The notes under the pieces were generated by a model. It had not been told where the DNA came from and ran no database searches. It saw only the letters and a program-made list of their open reading frames with translations. 64,000 nucleotides of DNA from Deltaproteobacteria bacterium (GTDB lineage: Bacteria; Lernaellota; Lernaellaia; JACKCT01), in the NCBI GenBank assembly GCA_020845895.1, contig JADLEX010000045.1, positions 1 to 64,000 on the forward strand, in the 5' to 3' direction. Positions within the stretch are counted from its first letter, which is position 1. Each line of letters opens with the position of its first letter. Below are positions 28,102 through 36,500 of this stretch, one piece after another. The position numbers and the translations under genes were made by a program.

Positions 28102-28872
28102 TCAAATCGCCGGGGGTTTGGCAATATCCGCGCCGAACTCCGCGTCGGGATTTTCGGGGAGATCGAGCCCCGGTCGGCCGACCGGCTCGCCGCCCCACCA
28201 ACGATCGCAACGGTCCGCCATCGCGTTGAGGCGCCCCTCCACATGACGGCGGATGCGTTCGCACTCGGCTTCGTCCGCGTCGGGCGGAACGAGAACCGGG
28301 TCGCCGTGCAGCACCACGACCGGCGTAAACGGCACCGGAAGGAAGTAACGGTCCCACGAGCGAAAGACGATGCGCCGCTTCGCGCCGTACATCATCGGCA
28401 CGATCGGCATGCCGGTGTCGCGGGCGATCTTCACCGTGCCCATTTTCAGCACGCGCGGCGGACCCTTGGGGCCGTCGGCCATCATCCCCGCCGTGTGGCC
28501 GGCGCGCTCGCACAGCCTCTCGATCAACGCGTGCATCGCCGTGCGTCCCTCGCGCGAGGCGCTGCCGCGCACCGAATAGAAGCCGAGCTTGAGGGCCAGC
28601 CGGTTCGCGTACTCGCCGTCCTTGCTTTGGCTGATCATCATCGTCACGTGACGCGATCCAAAATCGTGGAAGAAGTAGAACATCCGTTGATGCCACGTGG
28701 GGTACACGCACCCGCCGTATCGCGCGATCGCGTCTTTTTCGACGGCCGCGTTCTCGCGGTGCACGACGCGGCAGCTCGCGCACCACGCGCGCAGCAGCCA
28801 CGCGACAAGCGTCGGCCCTGCAGCGAGCAGGCATCGCTCCCAAAAGCTGAAACGGCGGCGCGAAGATTCCAT
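28102..28872 (-). CDS. DUF374 lysophospholipid-acyltransferase-like protein
   Basis: 256 aa. DUF374 members are acyltransferases of the LPLAT superfamily acting on lipid A or related lipids. Seen here: YPTWHQRMFYFF (histidine motif region), ISQSKDGEYANRLALKLGFYSVRGSASREG, and MMADGPKGPPRVLKMGTVKIARDTGMPIVPM, in that order. One N-terminal hydrophobic segment anchors it to the inner membrane. It lies between a DUF5989 peptide and a UbiA-like prenyl phosphoribosyltransferase on the same strand, consistent with envelope lipid assembly. Confidence 0.88.
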   Translation of the reverse strand: MESSRRRFSFWERCLLAAGPTLVAWLLRAWCASCRVVHRENAAVEKDAIARYGGCVYPTWHQRMFYFFHDFGSRHVTMMISQSKDGEYANRLALKLGFYSVRGSASREGRTAMHALIERLCERAGHTAGMMADGPKGPPRVLKMGTVKIARDTGMPIVPMMYGAKRRIVFRSWDRYFLPVPFTPVVVLHGDPVLVPPDADEAECERIRRHVEGRLNAMADRCDRWWGGEPVGRPGLDLPENPDAEFGADIAKPPAI

Positions 28873-28881
28873 CGACGGCGA

Positions 28882-29778
28882 CTAGAGATAAATGATTGCG
28901 AACGCGACGAGGGCGTACGCGGCGGCGTTGATGCGAAGCGGCCGGTCGGAGATGAGCGCGCGCTCGAGCGAGGTCGGCGCTTCTTCCTGCCGGTGAATGA
29001 GGTAGAGGTAGCGAAAGATGCCGTACAGAACGAAGAGCACCGTGAGCGGCAGCGATGCGGTCCCGAACCGTCGCGCGGTGTCCGGCGAGATCGTGTAGAG
29101 CGTGTATGTGACGAGGATCGCGCTGGTGATGACCGCGATCATCTGGTCGAGCAGGTAGGGGTTGTACTCGGCGAGCGCCTTGCGGTGTCGCACGGCGTCG
29201 TCCTTGAGCAGCTTGAAGTCGAGCGAGCGCGCCGACAGGCCGAGAAACAGCGACAGCAGCATCGTGCAGATGACAAGCCACGGGCTCATCGGAACGCCGA
29301 CGGCATACGCGCCGGCCGCCACGCGCAGCACATGGTTGGCCGCGAGGGCGAAGACGTCGAGGATCACCACGTGCTGCAGGAAGGCGGTGTACAGCACGTG
29401 TGTGAGAACGAACGCGCCGGCCACCATCAGGAACTCGCGTCCCAAAAACCACGCGCCGACCAACCCGGCGACGGTAAGCCCCGCCGCAGCCAGCGCCGCC
29501 GTGCGCGTGTCGAGCCGACCGTCGGCGATCGGCCGGGTGCGCTTCATGGGATGCGCGCGGTCGCCGTGGACGTCCGCCATATCGTTGTAGAGGTAGCTGC
29601 CCGATGCGAGCGCGCAAAACACGGCGAACGCCCAGATCGACTTCCCGAAGGCGAGTCCGTGCGTGAGTTCGTGGGCGAACGCCGGCGCGGCGAACACGAG
29701 CACGTTCTTGATCCAGTGCTTCGGACGCACGCTGACCAGCAGCTCCCGCTTCCACGAATTTCGCGCGTCGCCGTTCAT
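28882..29778 (-). CDS. UbiA-family decaprenyl-phosphate phosphoribosyltransferase-like enzyme
   Basis: 298 aa from the ATG at 29778. Polytopic (eight or so helices). The N-terminal RPKHWIKNVLVFAAPAFA and the Asp-rich motif YNDMADVHGDRAHPMKRTRPIADGRL match the phosphoribosyl-transferring UbiA branch (as in mycobacterial Rv3806c), which transfers ribose-5-phosphate to polyprenyl phosphate for later use in glycan synthesis. The second Asp motif region is around LDFKLLKDDAVRHR. The open frame extends upstream without family similarity. Gap of 9 bp to the acyltransferase suggests an operon. Confidence 0.87.
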   Translation of the reverse strand: MNGDARNSWKRELLVSVRPKHWIKNVLVFAAPAFAHELTHGLAFGKSIWAFAVFCALASGSYLYNDMADVHGDRAHPMKRTRPIADGRLDTRTAALAAAGLTVAGLVGAWFLGREFLMVAGAFVLTHVLYTAFLQHVVILDVFALAANHVLRVAAGAYAVGVPMSPWLVICTMLLSLFLGLSARSLDFKLLKDDAVRHRKALAEYNPYLLDQMIAVITSAILVTYTLYTISPDTARRFGTASLPLTVLFVLYGIFRYLYLIHRQEEAPTSLERALISDRPLRINAAAYALVAFAIIYL

Positions 29779-29879
29779 GACGGCCCGGATTGTAGGAGCC
29801 GCCCCGGCGCGTGACAAGTTCGCGCTCGCTCGCGCGTCGCCCCCTTTTTCACGATGCGTTTCGCCGCTAATGTGCGCCG

Positions 29880-31610
29880 ATGATTCCCGCATGGAAGCAG
29901 TGGTTCGCCCTGACGGCGCTGACCGCGTTTTTCCTGTGCACGCACTCCGGTTGGGTGGACGTGCGGGACGAGGCCCAATACGCGCTCGCCCGCGATTGGA
30001 CCGGTGTCGATCGCGCCCCGGAAATTCCGCCGACCGTTGCCGACACGCCTCCGGACGCGATTCCGGTCGCGCCTGTGGTGGAGCGACCCGGCGCCGCAAT
30101 CCTGGCGCTGCCGTGGGTGATTGGGAGTACGCTCGTCGAAAAGAGCCTCGTGCCCGCGCCCGATCAGATCCCGGTCAGCGTCGCGCGCCAGCTCTACGCG
30201 GGCGCGGCGTGCGTGGCGATGGCCTTCGCGGCATGGCTGATCTACTGGATCTGCATCGAATTCGGATGCCGTCCCCGCGCGTCGCAATACGCGGCGATGG
30301 TCTTCGCGCTCTCGACGCTCGCCCTGCCCGCCTCGGCGCGCGTGAACCCTTCCACCTTCGCCACGCCCGTGCTGCTCGCGATCGTTTATGGTTATCAGCG
30401 CCTGCGCAGCGGCTACGACCGGCCCGGTCAGAGCTTGATGCTTGGCGTTGCGGTCGGGCTCGCGCTGCTCGTCCACGACCTGACGCTGCTGCTCGTTCCG
30501 CTGTTCTTCGCGCTGCTCGCGTTTCAGATCCGGCAGGTCATCACTCCGCGAACGAAGGTGCTTCTGATCTTCGCGCCGTTCGCGGCCTGCGCCCTCGTTC
30601 TCGCGCTCTATAACTCCTCGACATTCGGTGGCGCGCTGAGCGGTCCCGGCGGGCGGGACATCGTCGCCGGGCTGATTGCGCGATACACGGGGTCGAATGT
30701 GGGGGCGCGAGCGGCACAGATGCTCGTCGTCCCCGGGGGATGGCGCACGGCCGTGAAAGCGCTCGTCTTGCCGCAGGAGCCCATCCTCACCGCGCGCGCG
30801 CCGGGGCTGTTCGCCGCGATGCCGCAGCTCGTCCTCGCGTTTTTCGGAATCCTGAATCTGCGTTACGACCCGAACACGCGCCGACCCATGTACGTCGCCG
30901 TCGCGCTCATCGCGGCGTGGACGGTGCTGCTGCTCGGCCGCGCGGCGGATGCGCCGATCGACATGGGCGATTTCCTGCCGGTCATCGCGCTGCTGTGCGT
31001 GCTCATCGGGAGTTTCATCGAATACCACCTGATGACGCTCTCGGGCATCGTCCTCAAGCCCGCGTTCTGGCTCTTTTTTCTCTACCTCTCGCTGATTTCC
31101 GCGTTCGGGATGGCGGCCGCCATCATGAACCGCACAGCCTCGGGGCCCGAACCGCAGCGCATCGTGGACGTGTTCGGCAAGACGCCGAAGGCGGTCCCCC
31201 GCATGCTCGACCCCAAGTCGGTCGGCGCGCTGTTCCTGCCCGGCCTGCCGAATCTGCCGATCACGCTGCCGCTGTGCGCGCTCGCGCTGGCGCTGCCGTT
31301 CGCCATCGGGCGCATTCTCGGCGGCGATGCGATGGTTCGCCTCGGTCCCAGCACGAGCGCACTCAAACGCGGCGCCACGCCCGGCGCGCCGAAGCCGCCC
31401 GCACGCAGATCTGACCGAGAGAAGTACGAAGACACCCTGAAGGCCGTGCGCCCCGAGGAGGCGGAGAAGAAGCCCGTGGACTGGGAGAACATCTACGGGG
31501 ATGACGAGCCGCCGCCCTCCGCGCCGCCCGCTTCCAAATCCGCGGCCAAATCCGAGCCCGATCCGTCCGACGACGGTGACGAGCCGCCGCCTTCGGCCAA
31601 TCTCGCGTGA
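29880..31610 (+). CDS. Polytopic membrane protein, GT-C glycosyltransferase-like
   Basis: 576 aa. Ten or more membrane helices in the first 470 residues; the first periplasmic loop carries GWVDVRDEAQYALARDW, the Asp-Glu placement typical of GT-C enzymes using polyprenyl-linked sugars. The C-terminal 90 residues are hydrophilic, rich in Pro, Ser, Asp and Glu, and probably disordered. Divergent from the UbiA-like gene (102 bp apart), a context of polyprenyl-phosphate sugar metabolism. Exact activity unknown. Confidence 0.65.
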   Translation: MIPAWKQWFALTALTAFFLCTHSGWVDVRDEAQYALARDWTGVDRAPEIPPTVADTPPDAIPVAPVVERPGAAILALPWVIGSTLVEKSLVPAPDQIPVSVARQLYAGAACVAMAFAAWLIYWICIEFGCRPRASQYAAMVFALSTLALPASARVNPSTFATPVLLAIVYGYQRLRSGYDRPGQSLMLGVAVGLALLVHDLTLLLVPLFFALLAFQIRQVITPRTKVLLIFAPFAACALVLALYNSSTFGGALSGPGGRDIVAGLIARYTGSNVGARAAQMLVVPGGWRTAVKALVLPQEPILTARAPGLFAAMPQLVLAFFGILNLRYDPNTRRPMYVAVALIAAWTVLLLGRAADAPIDMGDFLPVIALLCVLIGSFIEYHLMTLSGIVLKPAFWLFFLYLSLISAFGMAAAIMNRTASGPEPQRIVDVFGKTPKAVPRMLDPKSVGALFLPGLPNLPITLPLCALALALPFAIGRILGGDAMVRLGPSTSALKRGATPGAPKPPARRSDREKYEDTLKAVRPEEAEKKPVDWENIYGDDEPPPSAPPASKSAAKSEPDPSDDGDEPPPSANLA

Positions 31611-31629
31611 TGCACGTCTCGCCGCAGGG

Positions 31630-31956
31630 TCAGGGATAATCCTCGCCGCGCGTCGTGGTGAACGGCGAGCACCGCGCAATGCGCCACGCGGCCTTGAGCG
31701 AACCGCGAATCGACCCGTATTTCAGAATCGCCATGCGCGCGTACTGGCTGCAGGTCGGCGTGAAACGGCAGTGCGACGGGACGCTCGGCGCGAGGTGCGT
31801 CTTGTAGCCGTCGATGGCCGCGACCAGCGCGCGCCCGGTGAACTGGCGCGGCGGCTCGCGCAGGTTGTCCACGCCGATCAGCGCGAAAACGATCGCGGCG
31901 CCGACGAACCATCGCCGACGCCGCGCGAAAAACCCTCGGATCGCCTCGCCGGTCAG
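31630..31956 (-). CDS. yidD: YidD-type membrane protein insertion factor
   Basis: Up to 108 aa. The core LVAAIDGYKTHLAPSVPSHCRFTPTCSQYARMAILKYGSIRGSLKAAWRIARCSPF carries the two Cys-containing motifs of YidD (CRFTPTCSQYA and RCSPF), in that order, with an added N-terminal hydrophobic helix. There is no ATG in frame. A CTG at 31956 sits 7 nt after GGAGG and overlaps the trxB stop (CTGA), which would give translational coupling; a GTG at 31872 is a shorter alternative that loses the helix. YidD assists YidC-dependent membrane protein insertion in known cases. Confidence 0.75.
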   Translation of the reverse strand: MTGEAIRGFFARRRRWFVGAAIVFALIGVDNLREPPRQFTGRALVAAIDGYKTHLAPSVPSHCRFTPTCSQYARMAILKYGSIRGSLKAAWRIARCSPFTTTRGEDYP

Positions 31957-32879
31957 TGCGACGCCTCCAGATGCTCGAGATATCGCTGCGCCTGAATCGC
32001 CGCCTGGCACCCCATTCCCGCCGCCGTAATCGCCTGACGGAAATTGGGATCGGAGATATCGCCCGCCGCGAAGACGCCCTCGACGTTGGTCTTTGTGAAC
32101 TCGCGCACGCGCACATATCCCTGCTCGTCGGTCTCGATCCAGGGTTTGAAGACCTCGGAGTTCGGCGTGTGGCCGATCGCCATGAACAGGCCATCCACCT
32201 CGATCTCCTCGATCGCGCCCGTGTCGCGATGACGAAGCTTGAGCCCCGCCACCACTTCGTCCTTGACGACGGGTTCTTCGATCACATATGGGATCATCAT
32301 CTTGATCTTGGGGTCCTTCTGGGCGCGCTCGACCATGATGGGCGAGGCGCGAAACTGCTCGCGCCGGTGAATCAGGTAGACCTCGGTCGCAAGATTCGCG
32401 AGATACATCGCCTCTTCCATCGCCGAGTCGCCGCCGCCCGTCACGGCCACCTTGCGCCCGCGATAAAAGAACCCGTCGCAGGTGGCGCACGTCGAAAGCC
32501 CGCGACCCATGAGCGTCGACTCGCCGGGCAGATTCAGGGTTTTCGCCGTCGCGCCGGTGGCAATGATGAGGGTCTGCGTCTCAACGATGTCTTTGCCGAC
32601 CCACAGCTTGAACGGCGGCTTCGACAGATCGGTCTTCGTCACCATGTCGTAGACGATCTTCGTGCCGAACCGCTCGGCCTGCGCCGTCATGTCGGTCATC
32701 AGTTGCGGACCCATGATCCCGTGCGCGAAACCGGGGAAGTTCTCGACCTCGGTGGTGGTCGTGAGTTGTCCGCCGTGCTGCAAGCCCGCGTAGACGACGG
32801 GTTGCAGTTGGGCGCGCGCGGCGTAGATGGCGGCCGTGAGCCCGGCGGGGCCCGTACCGACGATGGTCACCTTGTTCAT
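31953..32879 (-). CDS. trxB: Thioredoxin reductase
   Basis: 308 aa from the ATG at 32879 (GAGG upstream). FAD-binding GTGPAGLTAAIYAARA at the N-terminus, redox-active CATC at residues 131-134, NADPH-binding VTGGGDSAMEEA, and the terminal FAD motif GVFAAGDISDPNFRQAITAAGMG. Reduces thioredoxin with NADPH. Length and motif order are typical of low-molecular-weight TrxR. Confidence 0.96.
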   Translation of the reverse strand: MNKVTIVGTGPAGLTAAIYAARAQLQPVVYAGLQHGGQLTTTTEVENFPGFAHGIMGPQLMTDMTAQAERFGTKIVYDMVTKTDLSKPPFKLWVGKDIVETQTLIIATGATAKTLNLPGESTLMGRGLSTCATCDGFFYRGRKVAVTGGGDSAMEEAMYLANLATEVYLIHRREQFRASPIMVERAQKDPKIKMMIPYVIEEPVVKDEVVAGLKLRHRDTGAIEEIEVDGLFMAIGHTPNSEVFKPWIETDEQGYVRVREFTKTNVEGVFAAGDISDPNFRQAITAAGMGCQAAIQAQRYLEHLEASH

Positions 32880-33006
32880 GATGTCCTCATTTCTATCTGA
32901 AGGCGGCGTCGCGAGAATGTGTCGCGATCCGATGGTATCCGCGCGCACAATTTAGGAATCGCGCGCCGCCCGGTCAATCGAAATCGCCGCGCGCGCGCGA
33001 CATCCG

Positions 33007-33447
33007 TCACTTCCGGGGCGTTTTTTCCGTCAGACGCCGAACATGGAACCGGATCGTGCGAAGGGTTTTTTGCGTCTCGCCGGTCGTTCGCACTTCGATG
33101 GTCCCCGCGGCGTTCGTCCCGTCCTCCGTCACGATCTGGCCGGTCGCCCGCGCCCCGCCGGGAGCGCCGCCGACGTCTTCGTCCACGACCAACCGCGACG
33201 GCCCGTCGGCCTTCACCGAGGCGAACTTCGCCACCGCGTCGCGAAAGTAGCCCATCTCCACGTTGTATGTTCCGTCGTCCCTCGGACGCACGTCCATACG
33301 CAGGTCGGTTTTCGCAAGCTCGCCCTTCTCGTTGTAAACGTAGCCCGTCCCCACGTACCGGCCCTCGAACTCGCGCGCATCCTGCGCGTGGGCCGCGAAC
33401 GCGACGCAAAACGAGAGAACCACCAGTATCGGGATCCGCCAAGTCAT
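33007..33447 (-). CDS. Exported protein of unknown function
   Basis: 146 aa. Clear signal peptide (IPILVVLSFCVAFAAHAQ) with cleavage after AHA, then a roughly 120-residue beta-rich domain (YVGTGYVYNEKGELAKTDL, GTIEVRTTGETQKTLRTIRF). I do not recognise the family. Probably periplasmic. Confidence 0.65.
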   Translation of the reverse strand: MTWRIPILVVLSFCVAFAAHAQDAREFEGRYVGTGYVYNEKGELAKTDLRMDVRPRDDGTYNVEMGYFRDAVAKFASVKADGPSRLVVDEDVGGAPGGARATGQIVTEDGTNAAGTIEVRTTGETQKTLRTIRFHVRRLTEKTPRK

Positions 33448-33572
33448 GCGGCCATATTAGGGAACGCATCGATGCGGCTCAATGCGGTCAAGTCGTAGCA
33501 CTCGGCATTGCTCTCGCGCACCCTTCGTGTCAAAAAACGTTGCCCGCTTCGGGCGTTTCGGGGGACATCTCC

Positions 33573-34496
33573 ATGACGATGGAATCGCGATACACGCGCG
33601 GCGATGCGTTCTGCGCCGAGGCGAAGGGCTTTGCCCGTCCGCTCTTTATCATCGCCCATCAGGACGACGAACTGGGTTACGCGGGGCTGATCCAGCGCCT
33701 CGGACCCAAAACTCGCTTCACGTGGCTGACGAACGGCGACGGCCTGTATTTTCAGATGGGCGTCCCGCCCGCGGAATACGCCGAGATCCGCAAGAAAGAG
33801 GCCGTGAACGCGGTGGGCGCGATCGGCGTGCCCGAGCATCAAACCGAGTGCCTGGATTTTTCGGAGGTCGAGATCTACCGCCGCATGGCGTGGCTGTATT
33901 CGGGCGAAAAAACGATGAACGACCTTCACGGATTTTTCGACGAGATCCGCGCGCGCGTTCGACGTGTGATCGACGAACACCAGCCCGACGCGGTTTTCAC
34001 GTGCGCGTACCAGGGCGGACAGCCCGAGCACGACCTCACGCACTTTTTCACCGCTCTCGCTCTGCGCGACGTGGCGCGCGAGCACGGCGCACGCATTCCG
34101 TTTTTTCATCTGCCCGAGTACGAATACACGATCCTGATCGCGATGCGTTTTCACCCGCTGTATCGCGGCACGCGCATGCGCATCCGGCTGACGCCGGAGG
34201 AGCTGGCGGGCAAGCAGCGCGTGGTGGAGGCGTATCCTTCGCAGAAGCAACTATTCGAACAGTTCCGCAAGGTCTTCCGCAACTTCGGCGTGATCGGCAT
34301 GCTCACTGGCGGGCCGACGAGCGTCGAGGAGTATATGTCGATCGAGGAGTTCGGCCCCGTGCCGCTTGGTTTCGATTACGCGCGGCCGCCGCACGTATTC
34401 GACTACTTCAGCTACATGTTCGACGATTTCGAGGGCACCAAGGTCACCTTCGCGAGGTCGGTGCTGCCGATCGTGCGTCACTACCTGAACGCCTGA
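33573..34496 (+). CDS. PIG-L/LmbE-family deacetylase
   Basis: 307 aa. Zn-binding motif IIAHQDDELGYAG near residue 30 (canonical AHPDDE with Gln for Pro) and a second metal region YQGGQPEHDLTHFF near residue 150. These are the signature of N-acetylglucosaminyl deacetylases such as PIG-L and MshB. Substrate unknown. ATG at 33573 after GGGGG. Ends next to a strong bidirectional terminator. Confidence 0.85.
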   Translation: MTMESRYTRGDAFCAEAKGFARPLFIIAHQDDELGYAGLIQRLGPKTRFTWLTNGDGLYFQMGVPPAEYAEIRKKEAVNAVGAIGVPEHQTECLDFSEVEIYRRMAWLYSGEKTMNDLHGFFDEIRARVRRVIDEHQPDAVFTCAYQGGQPEHDLTHFFTALALRDVAREHGARIPFFHLPEYEYTILIAMRFHPLYRGTRMRIRLTPEELAGKQRVVEAYPSQKQLFEQFRKVFRNFGVIGMLTGGPTSVEEYMSIEEFGPVPLGFDYARPPHVFDYFSYMFDDFEGTKVTFARSVLPIVRHYLNA

Positions 34497-34512
34497 GGCT
34501 CGCGCAAACGAG

Positions 34513-34548
34513 AAAACGCCCGCGAACCGAAATGGTCGCGGGCGTTCG
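34513..34548. terminator. Bidirectional stem-loop terminator
   Basis: An 11-bp perfect stem (AACGCCCGCGA pairing with TCGCGGGCGTT) lies between the convergent deacetylase and Gly/Ala-Pro-rich protein genes. GTTCGTTT follows on the + strand; on the minus strand it is TTTTCT. Confidence 0.8.
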
Positions 34549-34568
34549 TTTGCCGTTTGGATCGGTGA

Positions 34569-35000
34569 CTAGTTCGCCGTCGGAGCTTCGGCGGGCGGAG
34601 CGGGCGCCGTCGGAGCGGCGGGGGCCGCGGGAGCCGGCGCCTCGACCTTCTTGCCCTCCATATCGGCGACGAGCATGTCGATCTGCGCCGCGATGGCCTT
34701 TACCTTCTCCGAATAGCCGTTAGCCTGGCTCGAAACGACCCAGTCCTGAAGCTGCGCCTGGAAGGTCTTGAGCTCGCGGATCGCGGCGTTTTCCTCGGCC
34801 TTGGCGAGCTGCTGCAGCCGCGCCTCGATCATCAGGTTCACGCGGCTTTCCATGTCCGAGAAGCGCTTGTCCACGACCTCTTCCATCGTCTCGTCATAGG
34901 GCGACGGATTGATCTGGCTGATGCCGATCAGAAGCAGGGCGAGCGCGGAGAGAATCAGCGCGAGGCCCGACACGAAGGGCACGTTTTTCCGGTCTTCCAT
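34569..35000 (-). CDS. Single-TM protein with coiled coil and Pro/Ala tail
   Basis: 143 aa from the ATG at 35000 (GGAGG upstream). One N-terminal membrane helix (FVSGLALILSALALLLIGIS), then about 80 residues of predicted coiled coil (RFSDMESRVNLMIEARLQQLAKAEENAAIREL) and a Pro/Ala-rich tail. Likely an inner-membrane anchored periplasmic protein. Family not recognised. Confidence 0.65.
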   Translation of the reverse strand: MEDRKNVPFVSGLALILSALALLLIGISQINPSPYDETMEEVVDKRFSDMESRVNLMIEARLQQLAKAEENAAIRELKTFQAQLQDWVVSSQANGYSEKVKAIAAQIDMLVADMEGKKVEAPAPAAPAAPTAPAPPAEAPTAN

Positions 35001-35330
35001 CGACGACACCTCCTGCGTTGGCACGGCGCGAAGCACCGGCCCGGTTCGGGATAAGGGATTCGATCGGGCCGGATCGGACTTGCCGCCGGCCGAATTGCCG
35101 TTCGCCTTCATCGATGCCGCCCCGACCCGGCACGCGAGCCGTCGTCACGCGCGCGCGCGGTCGATCCGAATTCGAAACCGCTCGAATGAACCGAATGAAA
35201 CCCGCGAAGTCGGGGAAAAGTGACGCTATCGCCTCGCCCATGGCGTGTCAATACGAAGCCCGACCAATCGATCGGAACCAGCACGCGGGAGATTTGTCGA
35301 CCGGCTTAACGGTGCGGCACGATGCGTCGT
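35001..35330. other. Gene-free intergenic region
   Basis: No convincing gene. Mixed-frame open stretches here are antisense or lack a ribosome site. It holds the upstream region of the gene starting at 35000 and the 3' flank of the lipoprotein gene ending at 35331. Confidence 0.5.
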
Positions 35331-36200
35331 TCAATTTTCCGCGAAATACAGATCGTCGAACCAGACTTCGCCCCCTTCGGCAGCCCAGGTTGCGTCCCCG
35401 AACAACACTCGGCCGATGGCCACTGCCGTTTGCTCGAAACGCAACGACAGATCCACGCAATCGGTTTCCGAACCGTCCATCGAAAGGGAAAAAAGACCCG
35501 CCGAGTAGTCGAGTGCCAATTCGAGCTCAACCCACGTATCCGAAAGCACGGTCGCGGCACAGTCCTTCAGGTCCTCGAAATCGGTCGCCATCGTTCCTCC
35601 ATGGGAGTCGACGGTAACCGTCGTGGCGATATCGATATTCTCGTCGTCGAGCGTGATGAAAAACGTCGCGCCCCATTTTCGATAGACGAAGAACCGGAAG
35701 AGGGTATCGGAGTCAGGCGGCGTAACGGAGTGAAGGGCATAGGCGTAGTCGCCCGAATCGGTGCCGCCGACAAATTTGACGGCGTGGTCCCCAACCCTCG
35801 TCCGGTCGCTGAAATCCGCGATCTCCACCGTGCTTGCGCCGCCCACGTTATCGCTCCACAAACCATTGAGGTCGCCCAGCGGAGCATCATCGAAATCGAA
35901 GGACTCGGACCAACCGGTGTCGTCGTCGGCATCATCGTCGCTGTCATCGTCGCTGTCATCGTCGCTGTCATCGTCGGCGTCATCGTCGGCGTCATCGTCG
36001 GCGTCATCGTCGCTGTCATCGTCGTCGTCGGCGGCGTCATCGTCGGCATCGTCATCGGTGTCGTCGTCGGATTCATCGTCATCTCCAGCGGAGCCGCCGG
36101 AGTCGTCGTCGTCATCGCCACACCCGCAGCCGCTCGGGAAGATCCCGAGTGCGATGAATGCGAAGCTCGTCAGGACAACCCGAAAGGCCAAAGTCTTCAT
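35331..36200 (-). CDS. Asp-rich linker lipoprotein
   Basis: 289 aa from the ATG at 36200. Signal peptide ending in the lipobox GIFPSGC, then a linker of about 80 residues built from DDDS, DDDA and DDDT units, then a 170-residue C-terminal beta-sandwich-like domain (SFDFDDAPLGDLNGLWSD, LFRFFVYRKW, VELELALDYSAGLFSLS, VWFDDLYFAEN), plausibly a concanavalin-like/LamG fold. Surface-exposed, possibly Ca2+-binding. The DNA of the linker is a 12-bp tandem repeat. Confidence 0.75.
   Translation of the reverse strand: MKTLAFRVVLTSFAFIALGIFPSGCGCGDDDDDSGGSAGDDDESDDDTDDDADDDAADDDDDSDDDADDDADDDADDDSDDDSDDDSDDDADDDTGWSESFDFDDAPLGDLNGLWSDNVGGASTVEIADFSDRTRVGDHAVKFVGGTDSGDYAYALHSVTPPDSDTLFRFFVYRKWGATFFITLDDENIDIATTVTVDSHGGTMATDFEDLKDCAATVLSDTWVELELALDYSAGLFSLSMDGSETDCVDLSLRFEQTAVAIGRVLFGDATWAAEGGEVWFDDLYFAEN
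35920..36070. repeat. 12-bp tandem repeat encoding Asp-rich linker
   Basis: On the + strand TCATCGTCGCTG and TCATCGTCGGCG alternate in about ten copies, encoding DDDS and DDDA on the minus strand. Such arrays are prone to slippage, so linker length may vary between strains. Confidence 0.75.
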
Positions 36201-36500
36201 CACAGCCCCCTTCAACTCCGGTTTCGCTTCAAAACGTCGCCAGCGCGCCTCGAACACACTCTTTCACGCTTTCGAGCCATCTCCTTCGCCGGCATCGCAT
36301 GGCGCGCCCAATCGTCGATTGCGCGGCGCGGCGCAACGCAATAACCGGGCGTTTCCGATCGCTCCGGAACATTCGAATCCCAATCGAACAAACTCCAATT
36401 TACGATTTATTTGTGTACAATATGTCCACGTCCACTATTTTGTCAATTCACGGTCGTTGGAGCCCTCGACGCGCGGCGACGCCGTTGATTACCATGGCGC
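36201..36500. other. Divergent intergenic region
   Basis: 300 bp between the lipoprotein (minus) and the GT-C-like gene (plus). The stretch 36390-36450 is markedly AT-rich and contains TACAAT, a possible -10 for the rightward gene, without a good -35. Confidence 0.35.

Noticed and set aside
35920-36070. Regular 12-bp repeats suggesting a CRISPR or minisatellite array
   Set aside because: Unit is far too short for CRISPR, has no spacers and encodes the Asp linker in frame; kept only as a tandem coding repeat.
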